In this document: one piece after another, positions 51,671 to 64,000 of the stretch
Position numbering within the stretch: position 1 is the first letter of the stretch
Layout: each line of letters starts with the position of its first letter
Assembly (NCBI RefSeq): GCF_036417845.1
Contig: NC_089979.1
Span: 122,049,415-122,113,414, forward strand
Source: Apteryx mantelli
Taxonomy: Eukaryota; Chordata; Aves; Apterygiformes; Apterygidae
DNA: 64,000 nt
Direction of reading: 5' to 3'
Notes under the pieces: generated by a model
The model's database searches: none
Seen by the model: the letters and a program-made list of their open reading frames with translations, nothing else
What the model was told of the DNA's origin: nothing
Position numbers and translations under genes: made by a program

Positions 51671-54600
51671 GTGCATGACTAACAGCTTGAAGGATTCCCC
51701 TTCTTGTTGTTGTTTTACTGGGAGAGGTCCATCATCAACACGGGACTGACCTTCTTCTCCTCCACACTGCCCTGTGGCAAGGTGGGCGGTGGGGAATTTC
51801 CCACTGGAAATCCTGAGTACAACAACACTAGTTCTGCAGAGTGGCAGAGCAGCGCTGCTGCCTCTCTGCCCAAAACACGGTCTGCTGCCTTTGCACTTTT
51901 AGGAAGTAACAGAAAGAACATGAGAGGCTCTTCCTCAGGTCTTTTGCTGAACAGTAAGGGAGATCCCCTTTGCAATGCGCAATATCTGAACAGGGAAACC
52001 CCCATACTGCCCCCTTTCTGTGTTGAATATATCCACCCTGATTCCTGCTGTCTGCTTAACTCAACAGTAGTCTCCCATGAGCTTCAACAGGAATAGGATT
52101 AAATGCCAAGGCTTTAGTTCGCACCCAAAATAAGGCCTCAGACAAGAAGTGTTGCCTTGTGAGAGGCAAATGAGATGCAAGAGCTGTTCTTTTCTATCCA
52201 GCCTGATAATCCAGTAATGCTTCTGCAGTGATGCAGACACATCACTGCTATTCAGCACAAAAACATCCGCCCTCATCATTTATTCTTTACATTTATACAT
52301 CTATATAAACCACATTTAAAACATTTATTTAAAGAATCACCTATAATTCCCAAATAACATGTTAGTCATGTGCAAGAGAATATCTCATTTTTCCAGGCCT
52401 TTGCTTGCTTAACATTCATACTGATCCCATATCTATGGCTATTTTATTATATTAGTAGGTATCTCACTGGTAACTTTTAGAGGATAACCCCTCCCCCCCC
52501 CGCCATTAGTCTCTTGCCACCAAACCAAACTGCTCAAGACACCAAATATCACACTGATAGATGAATACAGGAGGCCCCTGCAACTTGCAGCATTGTGGAA
52601 ATGTAACGGCAAATGAGATATTCCAGGTAGGTGGGTCTGGTGCAGAGCATTCATGGGACCGTGTGCTTTGGTGAGAGCCAAGAACAGTTTCCACAGCCCT
52701 TCCCATTGCTCCTGTGTGCACTCAGCACGGAGGAGTTTTCCAGGTTAGCAGGAAGGGGCTCTTCACGTCTCCAGCCAGTGGAAACGCTCCTGGAAAGCGT
52801 GGTGTGAAACTCGCTCTGCTCGCGTGCGCCTGCCACCATTGAGGAGCCTCCTGCCAAGCAACGCAGTGTGCGTGCAGGCTGGAGCGGGGCCCCATGCAAC
52901 GGCAACCTTGTGGCCGCTAAAAGCACTCTGACCACAGCCTTCACTTCTTAGTAATCTGGCTACCAGACCGGAAATTCACCAATATCCCATTTTAAGCTGA
53001 TAAACACAGGCTGTTAACAACTGAAGCCTGCAGAGCACCTTTCATCAGAGGATCTCAGAGCATTTGTTTAAGCAACAGCAATCCAGGGAAGTTTTCCCTT
53101 TGGTTTCCTGCACAATTTTCTGCTTTTAAGGGGTGATAACTGATTAAATAGAGGGAAGCAGCAGGGACATTTCAAGTACAAGATGGCCTAGAAAGACACT
53201 GAGACAAATGTTTCAAAATGAGCATGAGGGACTGAGTAGACCAGATAGCTACAGAAAGGCAGAGAGCTTTGGGGCCTCAATATCATCACAGCCAACTAAA
53301 ATGCTAAGAGAAAAGGCAGAACTCAAGCCTATATCTAGAGAAACAAGAGATGAGGCCTGACAACCAAACGGGAACTCCTGCCTCTGAACTGTGGAGACAA
53401 ACCAGCAGCCAACAGGGAAGCAGCTGGGAAGCACAGGGATGAGCACAGGCCCATCCACAGCCAAGCCTAATTAGCAAGGTATTGAGAAAGGTCTTTGCAC
53501 AGTCTCTCTGCTTCCTAACCACATTTGGCTAACCCCTAAGCAGTGATAGGAGAAATAGCAAATGCCTTTTCTATCCTTCTCTTTGTTTGCTTACCAGGCC
53601 CCTAATAGCCTGTTTACCTTGTGCCAGAAAACAGGAGCTCGTCAAGTATCTAGTCACAGAAACAGTTGTCGGTTGAACAAATTTGAGTTTGATGCCTGCA
53701 AGACCCTCAGGGTCTACATTTCAAATGTCTCCTTCCAGATACGTATGGAAATCCATAGCTCATTAAAATATTCAGATAAAAAAGTCCGTATCAGCTTTGC
53801 AACAGTGACATGTCTCCTGAATACCTAGAACCTCTCCCTCCTTGCCTCCCATTAATAGCTAGATTTTCTGCCCTCCACCCACTATCTGACAGAATCACAC
53901 TCTTCAGAGCTTCCTGTTACATAAAAATCAAGCAATCAAGCACATTGTGTGTAGGAGTGAGGTAGAGCCTGTTTTAGCACCTAACTTTATATACCAGGAT
54001 AAGAAGCAATGACTACGTGCATTCCCTCTCCACCCTTCCCCCTATGCCACAACCCAAAGGTGAACGCTGTATCCATGCACCTCCCGCTCGCTCACCGAGT
54101 TCAAGGCTGTGAATCCTGCCCGGATCCCAAATCAGTAACACCAGGTGGGTTATGAAGCCATGCTGTCACAATCATGCTGCCAGGATGTGACCCAGTGCCT
54201 CACATCTCCAAGAGCTGAACAAACACGTTTGGACTGCAATGTTGACACGATCTCTCCCTCTCACTTCTGCCACTTCCTCAGCTCTGTCATCTCTACTTCT
54301 ACCTCACCATCCAGGCTCAGTCTCTTTATTTCCAACCTCTTTTAACATTCCTCCTCTTTCTACCCCCCTCAAGCATCATTTAAACAATTGCTTCTCTCCT
54401 TTCCTTCACAGGTAAGGTATCCTTATCTCTTTTTCCTCCTCTTCCAACCCCAAGACTTTACATCCTGGAAATCCCTCCCCCAGAGGCAGAATTTGCTGCT
54501 CCTTCTCCCCAGTGGAATTTTTTCTTTCCATTTCTCTGTTCCACCCCATTTCTCATTTGCTTCCTCACATGCCAACTTTCTACCACCAACATGGAGCCCT

Positions 54601-55234
54601 GGTGGTGCTCTCTCAGCATTGCAATCCCCAGACTAATCTTCACCCACCCCACCCCTCACCAGCCCTTTCCCACTGGTCTCTCACCCATCCAGCACTTTGC
54701 TGTTGATGGTTCTCTTGGAAGAATCCCCAAATGCATAAAGTGGAGGCTGCTGGAGTTACCTGAGCATTAGGGAGAGGAATAGAGCCAAGGCACAAGTTTT
54801 GCAAAAATTGATACAAAACTGCCCACTGCTTTGAGGACTTCTGAGGATTAAGGAATATCCCTATTGCCTCTGCAAATTGATGTGTGGCTGGGAAGCGCAG
54901 CTATGCAAGAGCAGGGGAAAAAAAGGGTCTTCAGAGTTTTGTGACACTGACTAGTTCAGACCTCCATCAGCTGAAGAGCTCTACAGGCACAAGACCGAAC
55001 TTTTACATTAACCAGATCACAGACACCTAGAGCATGTGCTTTTAGTTTCCCTATTAGCAGAACACTACAGATTTCTCTCTTTTACCAGCAGATGCAGACA
55101 AGTTCCAGAGCTAGTCTTTAAAATATTAATTCAATAAACCAACAAAAATTGCTTTCCAGGGCCAGGCTAGCTATGGTCTCTTCTTGATGCTAAAACCAGG
55201 TGCTACACCAGAGAATGCTAACAGAAGTAGCTTT

Positions 55235-55425
55235 GGGTAAGAGACTGAGAGAAGACCTGTACTAGCATTATTATCTCTACTTTTTAGGCAAATCTGTGAA
55301 AATATGAAGAGGTTAAATGACTGCAGAAAGATAGTCAGATAAGAATCAATGACAAATTTCAAAGGCAGAACCCAAGAGTTGCTTTTTTTATTCTAGTTTA
55401 ACCTCTGCTCTAAACTCTCCTTTTT
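55235..55425 (-). repeat. MIR-like ancient SINE relic, best preserved of its kind here
   Basis: CATTATTATCTCTACTTTTTAGGC...GAAGAGGTTAAATGACTGCAG ...AGTCAGATAAGAAT...GGCAGAACCCAAGAGTTGC...CCTCTGCTCTAAAC keeps the order of 'attatccccattttacagatg...gaggttaaatgacttgcccaaggtcacacag...gcagagccaggattagaacccaggagtc...ctgctctaacc'. The order of five landmarks over about 190 bases is the support. Confidence 0.5.
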
Positions 55426-56006
55426 GGCATCGTTCATCCTTGCTCCATTCCTCTAGTTCTGCAAAAGGCCTTTTCTCATTTTGAACTCATATTACCTACT
55501 TGACAGCTGTGCCTTACTTCATAGTCCCTAAAAAACCTCTCTAAGATTTCCATAGCAGAAGTTATATAAATACCAAAAAAAAAAAAAAAGTAATTCTTGC
55601 TATGGTGATAAATTCTTTCACAAAGAGATTTTGCATGTTTATATATAACCTGTTCCATAGCACTTACCATTAGCTATGGCTCAACAGAGGCGTTTGTCCA
55701 AATCTGTAACTACGTTATTTTAACTCACACTTCGGGGACATGTTTCCTTGCCTGCTGCAGAGACCAGAGAATTCCTGTGCTACAGTCTAGGGTCTGTTGA
55801 CCCTCATCAGTCTTTTTTTTGCCCCAGAATGCCTGCTTAACCCTAGGAAAGACTAAAATGTGGTACTGTGACTTCTTTTCCACTGAAATCCAATGAGGGG
55901 GCAGTTTTACAGCATGTTCTGTGGAAATCCTGCTGAATAAGAGTTCATAGAGTCAGAAGTGAGGCATTTCACCTTGGGAGTCCCCACAAGCCAGCTGCTG
56001 CCTAGA

Positions 56007-56029
56007 TTTTTTTTTTTTTTTTTTTTTTT
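56007..56029. repeat. T23 run
   Basis: Twenty-three T in a row flanked by CTGCCTAGA and GAGATGCC. It could be the poly(A) end of a minus-strand retrocopy, but I see no recognisable element body or target duplication beside it. Confidence 0.85.
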
Positions 56030-59000
56030 GAGATGCCTTCTAGATGGCTGAAGTGGGAGTACCTAGATTTGACATTTGCCAGGTAGCAATGGCCTCAAAT
56101 GACTGGATTCAAAAGCTGCTGCCCTTCCTGTCCCCAAAGGTCATTCATTGCTTTCATTGCTCCATTCACACAAAGAGGTAAGGTGACAGTTCCCTTATTC
56201 TCAGCTAGTGACCGTATCAGAATGGTGCTTGTTTTCCAGCTCAAATGTGCAGACAGGCCATTTCCCAGCTGTAAGAGGCAGGGCATATTCCAGGAGCGAG
56301 CTCCAAATCAGTGGGAAGAGATAAGGGAGCATGCTTCAGCCCTCTGGAAAATCCTGCCCAAGAGGACCATGTTGAGCCTGACAGATTGCCCTTCATTAAC
56401 ATGCAGATGAACACAGACCACTGCAAACTGAGGGCTACACTTCTCCAATCTGTGAGATTGTCTGTGGGATTTCCCAGGCAAAACTGCAGTCACCAGTGCA
56501 AGTGCAGTCCTGCCACATGAGGATGAAAGTTGCTCTCGGTCAGTGCGGCGTCCATGCTGATCTCCAGTCCCAGGCGGCAGAACGGAGAGCGAGGCCCAAG
56601 GTAGCAGCAGCTGCAGTGGTGCCGTTAGCCCTCCGGTTGCCACTGCACAGTGCCGGGGACGCACAGTGGGCTCCAAGAACAGGAACACCCTCCGCAAACA
56701 GCAGGAGAGGAAATTGATTTTCAGAAGCAGGTGTTTTGCTGCGAGCACAAAGAGAACAAAGCAGATGCTGGGCAGCCTGCAGTACGGCGCTCCCCTCACA
56801 GGCACCCCTTTGAGCAATCACGTCTTCATGGGGGGTAGGGGAGGAAAAACAACTATACAGCAATGTATTAATCTTCACAGACAGGGCAACTTTAATGCTG
56901 TGTAATCCTCCAAGGGGAGGAAACAGCATTTGCCTTGTGCCGAGGACATGGAAACGGTTGAAGGTGGCAATCCCCACTAACATTAACTTTATTAAAGGAG
57001 GGGTATTTCCACAAGCGCCAAGAAAGCTGGTCAAGAGCCAGCTGGAGTCATATTTCTACATCAGCATCTACTTGTAATGACAGAAAATAGCAGGCAGGTG
57101 GGAACTCTTCAAAGAGTATATAGGCATCAAACCTGTGCTGCTAGAGACTGCATATCACAGCAGCACACATCGATTACACAGCTATCAAACAATGGCACAG
57201 CAGAAGCAACGTTAGCAACTAAATAATTACCTTTTCTTTTTCACTTAGACTCCCATTTTATTTTGCAGCAGCTATATAATTAACTTGTATTTCTGAAGGA
57301 GGAAGTGGAGCTCCAGGGTTGTCACTGCAAGAATGCCAAACCTTCGTGAGGCACTTCTTCAGCTGAAGGAGGTTTTTCCTTGTAAATTGGATGGAGAAGT
57401 GAAAGGAAGAAGGTAGGCACTGTCAGTAAATTCTGAATAATGGGAGCCTAATTTTTAAATAAGCCTTATTTTAAATAACAATAAGATTCATATATATATG
57501 CGTTACTCACAGACACTTTCTTACATCTAAATACCAAACAACTATCAACTCACAGTGGCACTGAATATAAAAGCAGTTCCTACACACCTGTAAGTAATGC
57601 ACAGGAAACACCATCCTGAATTCACACTGCTACATCAGTACATCTCATCCAGCCTTGTGTAAAACACGTTAGAAACACTGCACACCACTGCATGGACATT
57701 CAGAGTCTAGTTGTAGCAGTCAGCATAGACCCAGGTTATTTTTTCAGATCAGATACTTTTGTTATTTATATTTGGTCTTGCAGAACTTCTGAAATGTTTA
57801 AGAGAGTTGCAAGTATTGCTTCCTTTTAATGCAAAATGGGAAGTTAAAGCTCCAAATCAAGGATCTGAAATGCAAAGCTCTAGTATTGTAACAGAAGCAG
57901 AAAATAGCAATACATTCATCTCCGCTTCCTTGAGAACAGTTCAATTATAATCATGTCCCCAAGCACATTCTGCATTGAATCACTGTGACATCTGCTAGGG
58001 AAATGAACACAAATCTATATCTGCATGCAGAAAATATGCTGGCAAGGTTGGAGTAGGGGGAAGGGAGATTAAGTGTCACTTTTCACACAAACTAGAAAAT
58101 GACAGCTTGTCACATCCATAAGTAAACACCAGCAGAAGTGAGAGGCAAGATGGTTCTTCACCCTTCCCCCCTCCCCCCCCACCACAGTGTTACAGAAATG
58201 CAGATTAAGGACACAACTGTGGCTTTTTATCCACTGACTACAGTAACAGCATCTGGAGGCGCATCACCCCCCCGGGAATGCTGACCATAATGGATCACAT
58301 TCGCTGCTCACATACGTTAGTGGAGCTCCACTGGGTTCAAGGGAGCTGTGCCACTTCCCTCGCCGAAGCGCTGGGCCAGCACGCCTAGCTGGGGCACAGG
58401 GCAGGCCAGAAGAGCCACAAAGAGCGAGGGTGCAGCATTACCTCCTCTGGGTCGTTTATGAAGAGCAGGGAGTTGCCCATAGCCTTGCCAGCAGTGGGGA
58501 TGACGTTACCATACAGAGGCAAGGGGTTTATTCAGGACTCACTCACATGCGAAAATCAGGATATAATGTAGTACGACCCTCTTTGTGTGGGCACAGACAC
58601 CTAGGAGAAGGCCTAAGTTAGCTCAAATTCCCTTTCGTTGTCCCAAGGATAGGAGCATGCCCACGGACAATTACTGCAGAGCTGCTACCACGCCACAGCA
58701 TGCTTGCCTGTCTAAGCCCACTGGCAGGAAGGCAAAGACCTTTCCCACCTGCTTTCAGACCAACATGCAAAGCCTCCCCAGCTGCACCATGTGGCAGGCA
58801 CGCGGACGGCTCCAAACCACAGAGCGGAGGAAGGGCCGTGGTACAAAGCACCTGGCAGAAAATCACCTTCCAGCAACAGCTCCCCTGGGCTCCCAGCACT
58901 ACCCCAGCTGCACCACAGCGCCGCGGTCTCTCATCCGCCCCAGTTGCAGGCGAGCTTGCAGGTGAAGGCAACACAGCAGAGGGCACTTGAGACTCAAATA

Positions 59001-61074
59001 CCTAAGTCTCGTATGGGATGTACAGGATCTGACCTTATCCCCATACAGGAAACAGCAATATCCTACGCTCCTTTTACATGAATGAATGCATTCACACTGG
59101 GTTACAACAATTGCAGCTGTTTCAGAGAAAACAGGATCTCTACCTAAAATACATAAATGGGTACAAAAAATCTGCATGTCACACCCTCTTCGGTAAGAAA
59201 CACATTGCATTACTACATCACAGTATCTCACTGCTGGGGCAGAGCAGCACAGCACCCTTTTGTTACTTATGGCTTGTTTTCTGTGCATCTTCCCTGCACC
59301 CAAAAGCATGGGTTCAAGGTATTGTATATTCTGTGATTCATATGGCGAGATTAACATAATTATAAAATGGGCATTATTTCAGTTCCTTTTTAAAGGGCTG
59401 CACAACCCTCCACTCACTCCTCCTTGTGCTTTTACAGTGAGAATTTGTTCCTAATTGGTATCCAACTGTGCAGAGTTAGATCAATTCCTCTTCAAAAATA
59501 GAGTGCTGCTTTTTATCCTGATAAGAACAGATACTACAGGCTTCACTTAAAAGATCTGGTTTTTAAATTACTGTAATCAGGCTTTGACGGAACCACTCTG
59601 AACACAGATGTTTGGCTAATGTGTTTCCTAATTTCATGACAATTTAACTACAAACAAAGTAAATAAATGGCTTAAAAATAAACAAAACTTTAGGAACTCG
59701 GACATTGATGATGACTGCCAAATTCAGGGCTCAGAAGTCTCCTTTGGACTGTTATTAGTCCATATCCTCCTACTTCTGCACAATCCTAAGCTTACATTTT
59801 ACAGAGAAATGCACACAAAGGAAACTTTGAAATTTGGACTCCTGACCTGAATTTGTTTTCTTATGCAAGAGATAAACTTTAAGCCTTCAGAAGTTATATA
59901 TTTACAGTTTATTTTCCCACAGCAAAGAACAGTGATTCTTGTTTGCAGTAGGAAAACAGAAATTATTTCCCTAAGAAACCTGTGTTCTATAGGTTACAAT
60001 AAGAAACTGCTTGGACAGGAACAGTAGGATGTTTCTTTTAAACTACCTAAAGAAAGGTTATTCTCAGAAATGCAGGCATTCTTTACATGAGAACAACTTA
60101 ATAAGTGCACCAAAATCCTTTTCTATTAAATCATGCTTTTCAGTCAGGCACTTTAAATTAGTATTTTCACAAATCCCCACGGACTAACTGGAGGGCTGTT
60201 GGCTAGAGCCATCCCCACTGCCTGTTGCAAACCAGAGGTGGAAGCAACTGCATGAGCTGCCAGATGCCTCCTCCAGTGCTCGCCACAGCCTGGCCGAGAG
60301 GCAGGCTGCTGCTGCCGCCCCTGCCTCCAGCCCTGAAAAGGAAGATTGCAATACCAGCGTGCACAGAGACAGCAGGGAAACACCTGCAGGCCCTGGAGGG
60401 GGAAAATAAATGCAGGGAAAGAAAGAAAATTCAAGTTTAAAATGAACTGTTCTTTCAAAAAGATGTATTAAAAAGGTCTCATAGCTGTTTTACCCAAAGC
60501 CTGACAAGCAACAAAAAAAAATCAGTGAGAATTCAAAAGACTCCAACTGCTTTTATCTGCCGCACAGTTCGCTTTAGAGCCTACAGTCCTGCGTGGTTTC
60601 TCAGATGAGCAGATTTCTCTTCTAGGTGTTTCTAACACACCTACTGACTTAGATCCCTATCCTGCAAATACTAGCAATCATTAAATACACACATTCTTGT
60701 CTGCAGTATCAGTTCCAAAACACATTTTGTGCATTATATCTATGATAACTTTAAAAAACTGTGAGGATTAAAGATGGATGCACTTTAAACATGGCACAAA
60801 TATTGGAATATTGAAATACACTCAAATAGTGAAATATTATTATAAAAAATACAAAAACAACCCCAGTAATTTTTAAATGAACAAATCCTAGATAGGTTTG
60901 CCCCACCTACTCCAGGTAACTGAGCACTTCATCTCCCATCTCTTCATCTATAAGAACTGTAGGTGGAGGAAGGCAGTTCTGCAGCTTCTGCACAGTATAG
61001 CTATCTCTGTAGGTCAGATCCTCCTCCTTCTCACAAAGTGACTTAAAAAAAAAAGATTTAAAGCAGAACCTGAT

Positions 61075-61086
61075 GGGGGGGGGGGG
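61075..61086. repeat. G12 run
   Basis: Twelve consecutive G in the distal flank, one of several long G/C homopolymers in the window. Confidence 0.95.
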
Positions 61087-61227
61087 TTTATCATCTTCTG
61101 GTATTTATGCCGTTGTTTCAAGCTCTGTAACTCAAAGGGCTGGGAACTTAGATTCCACTTCTAATAACGAGAACTGAGTTTGTAATACAACAGTCCTGAC
61201 AGCCCAGACTCCAAGAAGGAAAAAAAA

Positions 61228-61251
61228 CAGACAAACAGACAAACAAACAAA
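61228..61251. repeat. CAGA/CAAA tetranucleotide repeat
   Basis: Six tetranucleotide units reading CAGA or CAAA, preceded by an A-rich stretch. Confidence 0.85.
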
Positions 61252-64000
61252 GCTCCCCACACACATGAGAGTGAGTAACACATTGGGAAGATAGCACAGA
61301 GCAGAGAGCTGAGGGTACACATTAAACCTTATTTCCACAGGCAGGGGCCTGGGGAAACAAGAGCACGGTAGTCATCTCTCACCACCTGCAGCTCTCAGCA
61401 CGCTCGGATGCCCAGGCTGTGCTCCTGCCCGAGAACGTGGAGAATCACAGAGCCGAAAACAAGCAGACACAGCCAAGAAACTCCAGCCTCCAGGAAAACC
61501 AGAGCCTCCCTCCCTCTGATCTTTGCCATGTGTCCTTACCAGAGTGGCCAGGGCAGTTCCTCCAGGGTTACTTAACCCAGCTTTGCCTCCCTGCCCAGCT
61601 CCTCACAGGACAGCACCAGCCAGCAGCCAGCTGGCCCTGGCTAGTCGCGGGACGCACACTCGGCAGTGCGTGTCTGCTGGGGGGCCTGGCCCATCGCTCC
61701 CTGCTGCCCAGTCCTCTCCTTCCTCAAGGAACAAGAGCTGCTATTAAGGTTTTCTTGAAAAAAATTGTGAGTGCAGAAGGGGCTACCATCAGTTAGCTAG
61801 CCGGTTTTCAGCTAGTCAAGCAAGAGCTAATTGGCCAGTGGGATTTATACTGGTTGCAACAACGCAGACTCCTTAGAGCACAGCTAGCAACAGCACTTGT
61901 ATTATCTTGCACTGCTGTGCTCTTTTGCCTGCATTCATGTTAGTAGCAAGGATCCTCACCTGAAGAGCAGCCTCTCCAACCCCTTTAACATCTCTTCACA
62001 CTTCGTATCCACAATCTACAATATTTATGACTCTCCTCCTCCTGCAGCCCAATGCAGCAAGTCTCTAGGAGTTAAATAGCTGTCCCTCCCCCCCAGCACA
62101 CCTTTCTCTGCCACTTACAAGATCCCACAACTTTTCTGGAGCCACAGCAGAAGCCCATGAGCCTGTGTGCCTCTTCTCATATATACAAGAGCCACTAATT
62201 CAAACAGGCTTCTCCTCTGCTTTGCCAAACAGCTAGAGCTCATCCTAATGAGGAGGCAGATCTCTCATTTCCTTTCTTCAGTTGGGCTGCTCTTTGCCTC
62301 ACCTCTGCTTTCTGAAGGGGCCATGTCCTAAAACTGGAAAACGGAAAGGCACTAGCCCTTGGTCTACAGAGAACATGTGCCATTTTTGCATGAAGGTGTG
62401 CAAACACCCCTTGGCTGTTTGGCTGAAAAAAAATTACAGCATAAGCTTACAGCGAATGAGATCTTCTCTTTCTGTGGAACTTTCCATGCCAGGCTGCATT
62501 ACATGTAGGCTCACAGTCCAATTAATGCAATTTAGGATCAGCAACCTAAGAGCTCACTGAGATGGGAACAAATGGCTGAAGGGAAGAGGGTGGATGACCT
62601 ACTCTGTATATCTGTTCATGAAGAGCAGCATGAAACTATTTGAACTCAATAGTCAGTGTAATGAGGAGCCAAAGAAGGCTGTTACAGCTCATATAGGAAA
62701 AATAATTTGAATTGTCAACATGTTTTTAGTGCTTAAAAGAAAAAGGAGTAATTAAAAAACAAAGATACATTGCATACGGATATAAAAAGTAGTAAATAAC
62801 ACTATGGAGAGTATAAAGTCATTTCCTCCAGCATATCCTCTTTGCAAGTGAGGCCTCAGCACAGCTGCAGTTTGGACCAGCAGAAGCACTGCTCTTGCCA
62901 GAACGTTTGCCAGTAGAGCTTGTCTTCTATAAACGATAAATAAGAATGGGGGTGACTAAAACATGGTGGATTCAGTCCAAATTTGGGTTCCACTGTTCTA
63001 AGTACCACATAAACATACAGGTAGGCAAACCTGCCCCCAAACACTTGTAATTTAAAGACAAAAAAAAATAGAGGAGGAAGGACATGTATAGCACATACAA
63101 ATGGCAAATTCTGGTTATATGGTAGCTTGTATCACTATAGGAAGAAAGAAGCCAGGCAAGTCAAATTACTAGGGGCAAGGAGAATTAGAAAGAAGAGCAT
63201 TATGGAGAAGGGGGAAAGGGCTGGACAGGAAGCAACTTGCTTAGGGGCTCGGTTTCCTGGTTCAGAGTCACTCTGAGCCAAGCGGGCAGAGAGGTCTGCC
63301 TCATGCAGTCCACAGGTTGCAATCACCCAGCCCTGCGCAATGTGGGACTCTGCAGAGGACCCTCCCAAAAGGTGCACCATGCAACTGTTTCCCTTCCCAG
63401 CCATGCACAGCCTGCACTCAGCAGCAGCCACATGCTGCACTGGCCTGATCACTCAGCTTCTGTGTCAGTTAATTTAATAAAATGTCTATCCCACAGCTGT
63501 CTGGGACCAGAGGAGAGACCCCAAGCAGTAACCCAAGCTCCCCAAGCAGCTCTCTGCATAAACCTTTGCTCCTCTTACCATTTATTGCCCTTTGCATTTT
63601 CTAGAGAAACCCCCTGAGTGCCAAGGAAACCCAAATGGCAACATAAGGCTATCAGGGCTGATACACTCCACAATACATCCACATAGGAGTACCTATGGAG
63701 ACCCTTCTGACCCCCTCCCTGCCTATGCAACCATGTTGCTTTCTAAAAAAATCTAGGGCTTAAAGAGAGAAGAGGGAAAATGGTGCACAAATATGCTTAT
63801 CCCAACATTCAGTCGTTCTGGGGCCAGGGTGCTGGGCTGAGCCCCACAGTTTAGCTACAACCTGAGAAGCAGTGTCACAGGAATGGAGAGGTTTAAATAC
63901 GTGCACGTGCTGTTTTTAAGCATGCCTTTCAAAACTTCGCTGGTGCGCCAAGCTTAAGAAAAGTATTGGCCATCTCCAAGCTTTTTTCATTCTTCTAGGC

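Larger units (their letters stand above)
46780..52000. other. SH3BP5 5' flank, proximal part, no supported gene
   Basis: I find no conserved protein exon on either strand. The first 250 bases are pyrimidine-rich with scattered CpG on the plus strand. The rest is ordinary unique-looking DNA plus the AT tracts listed separately. A divergent non-coding transcript from the CpG island is possible (human has an SH3BP5 antisense RNA) but there is no sequence proof. Confidence 0.6.
52001..64000. other. Distal 5' flank, no supported gene
   Basis: No recognised exon, tRNA or complete mobile element. It holds the MIR-like relic (55235-55425), C9 at 52493-52501, C8 at 58173-58180, T23 (56007-56029), G12 at 61075-61086 and GC-richer patches near 52700-52920, 56540-56680, 58330-58980 and 61400-61720. 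Open frames of 120-170 codons in these patches (for example 56308-56817 minus, 58899-59357 minus) overlap frames on the other strand and have unlikely compositions. Confidence 0.6.

Noticed and set aside
56007..56029. T23 run as the tail of a processed pseudogene
   Set aside because: No recognisable coding sequence upstream on the matching strand and no flanking target duplication seen.
56308..57034. Two overlapping minus-strand frames of 169 and 164 codons
   Set aside because: They overlap each other in different frames and also overlap plus-strand frames, which points to stop-poor GC-rich DNA; no conserved motif seen.
58585..59357. Cluster of open frames of 90-150 codons on both strands
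   Set aside because: Mutually overlapping in several frames with no recognisable protein; GC-rich non-coding patch is the simpler explanation.
61419..61796. 125-codon plus-strand open frame in the distal flank
   Set aside because: Leu/Pro/Gln-rich translation, parallel open frame on the same strand, no recognised domain.
62590..62700. Possible old repeat around 'TTTGAACTCAATAGTCAGTGTA'
   Set aside because: Only a vague likeness to a known amniote repeat; too few landmarks to support a call.

Overview
This is a vertebrate nuclear window, most likely from a bird. The evidence is a CR1 LINE tail of avian/sauropsid type, no Alu, B1 or L1 elements, few interspersed repeats overall, and a compact intron-rich gene. 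Species or order cannot be told from the sequence. Nothing prokaryotic, viral or CRISPR-like is present.

The only protein-coding gene I can support is SH3BP5 (SH3 domain-binding protein 5, also called Sab). It lies on the minus strand and enters from the left edge. Seven coding exons were reconstructed from homology, GT-AG splice sites and reading phase: 46561-46641, 44375-44437, 33778-33906, 13808-13972, 6621-6751, 3229-3271 and 1573-1792. They join without a frame break into 832 coding bases (277 codons plus one base). This covers the acidic N-terminus and the whole long coiled-coil region that carries the Rab11 GEF activity in the mammalian protein. The last coding exon (C-terminal tail, with the membrane-associated and JNK-docking parts in mammals) and the 3'UTR are not in the window and must lie beyond position 1.

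Layout: 1-1572 is the partial last intron. 1573-46641 is the SH3BP5 body, with introns of about 1.4, 3.3, 7.1, 19.8, 10.5 and 2.1 kb from left to right. About 46340-46760 is a CpG-rich promoter/first-exon region with a CGG repeat and duplicated CACCC/GC boxes. From about 46780 to 64000 is 5' flanking DNA with no recognisable protein exon; it may hold regulatory DNA or non-coding transcripts that cannot be proved from sequence alone.

Repeats are sparse: one clear CR1 copy (about 20440-21215), several highly decayed MIR/L2-like relics, AT and GT microsatellites, and many long single-base G/C runs. No novel multi-gene system was found. The most useful second-look items are the short bird-type SH3BP5 N-terminus, the promoter architecture, the 43-nt frame-critical exon with a pyrimidine-rich tandem repeat just upstream of it, the ancient repeat relics, and the silent 17-kb upstream flank.
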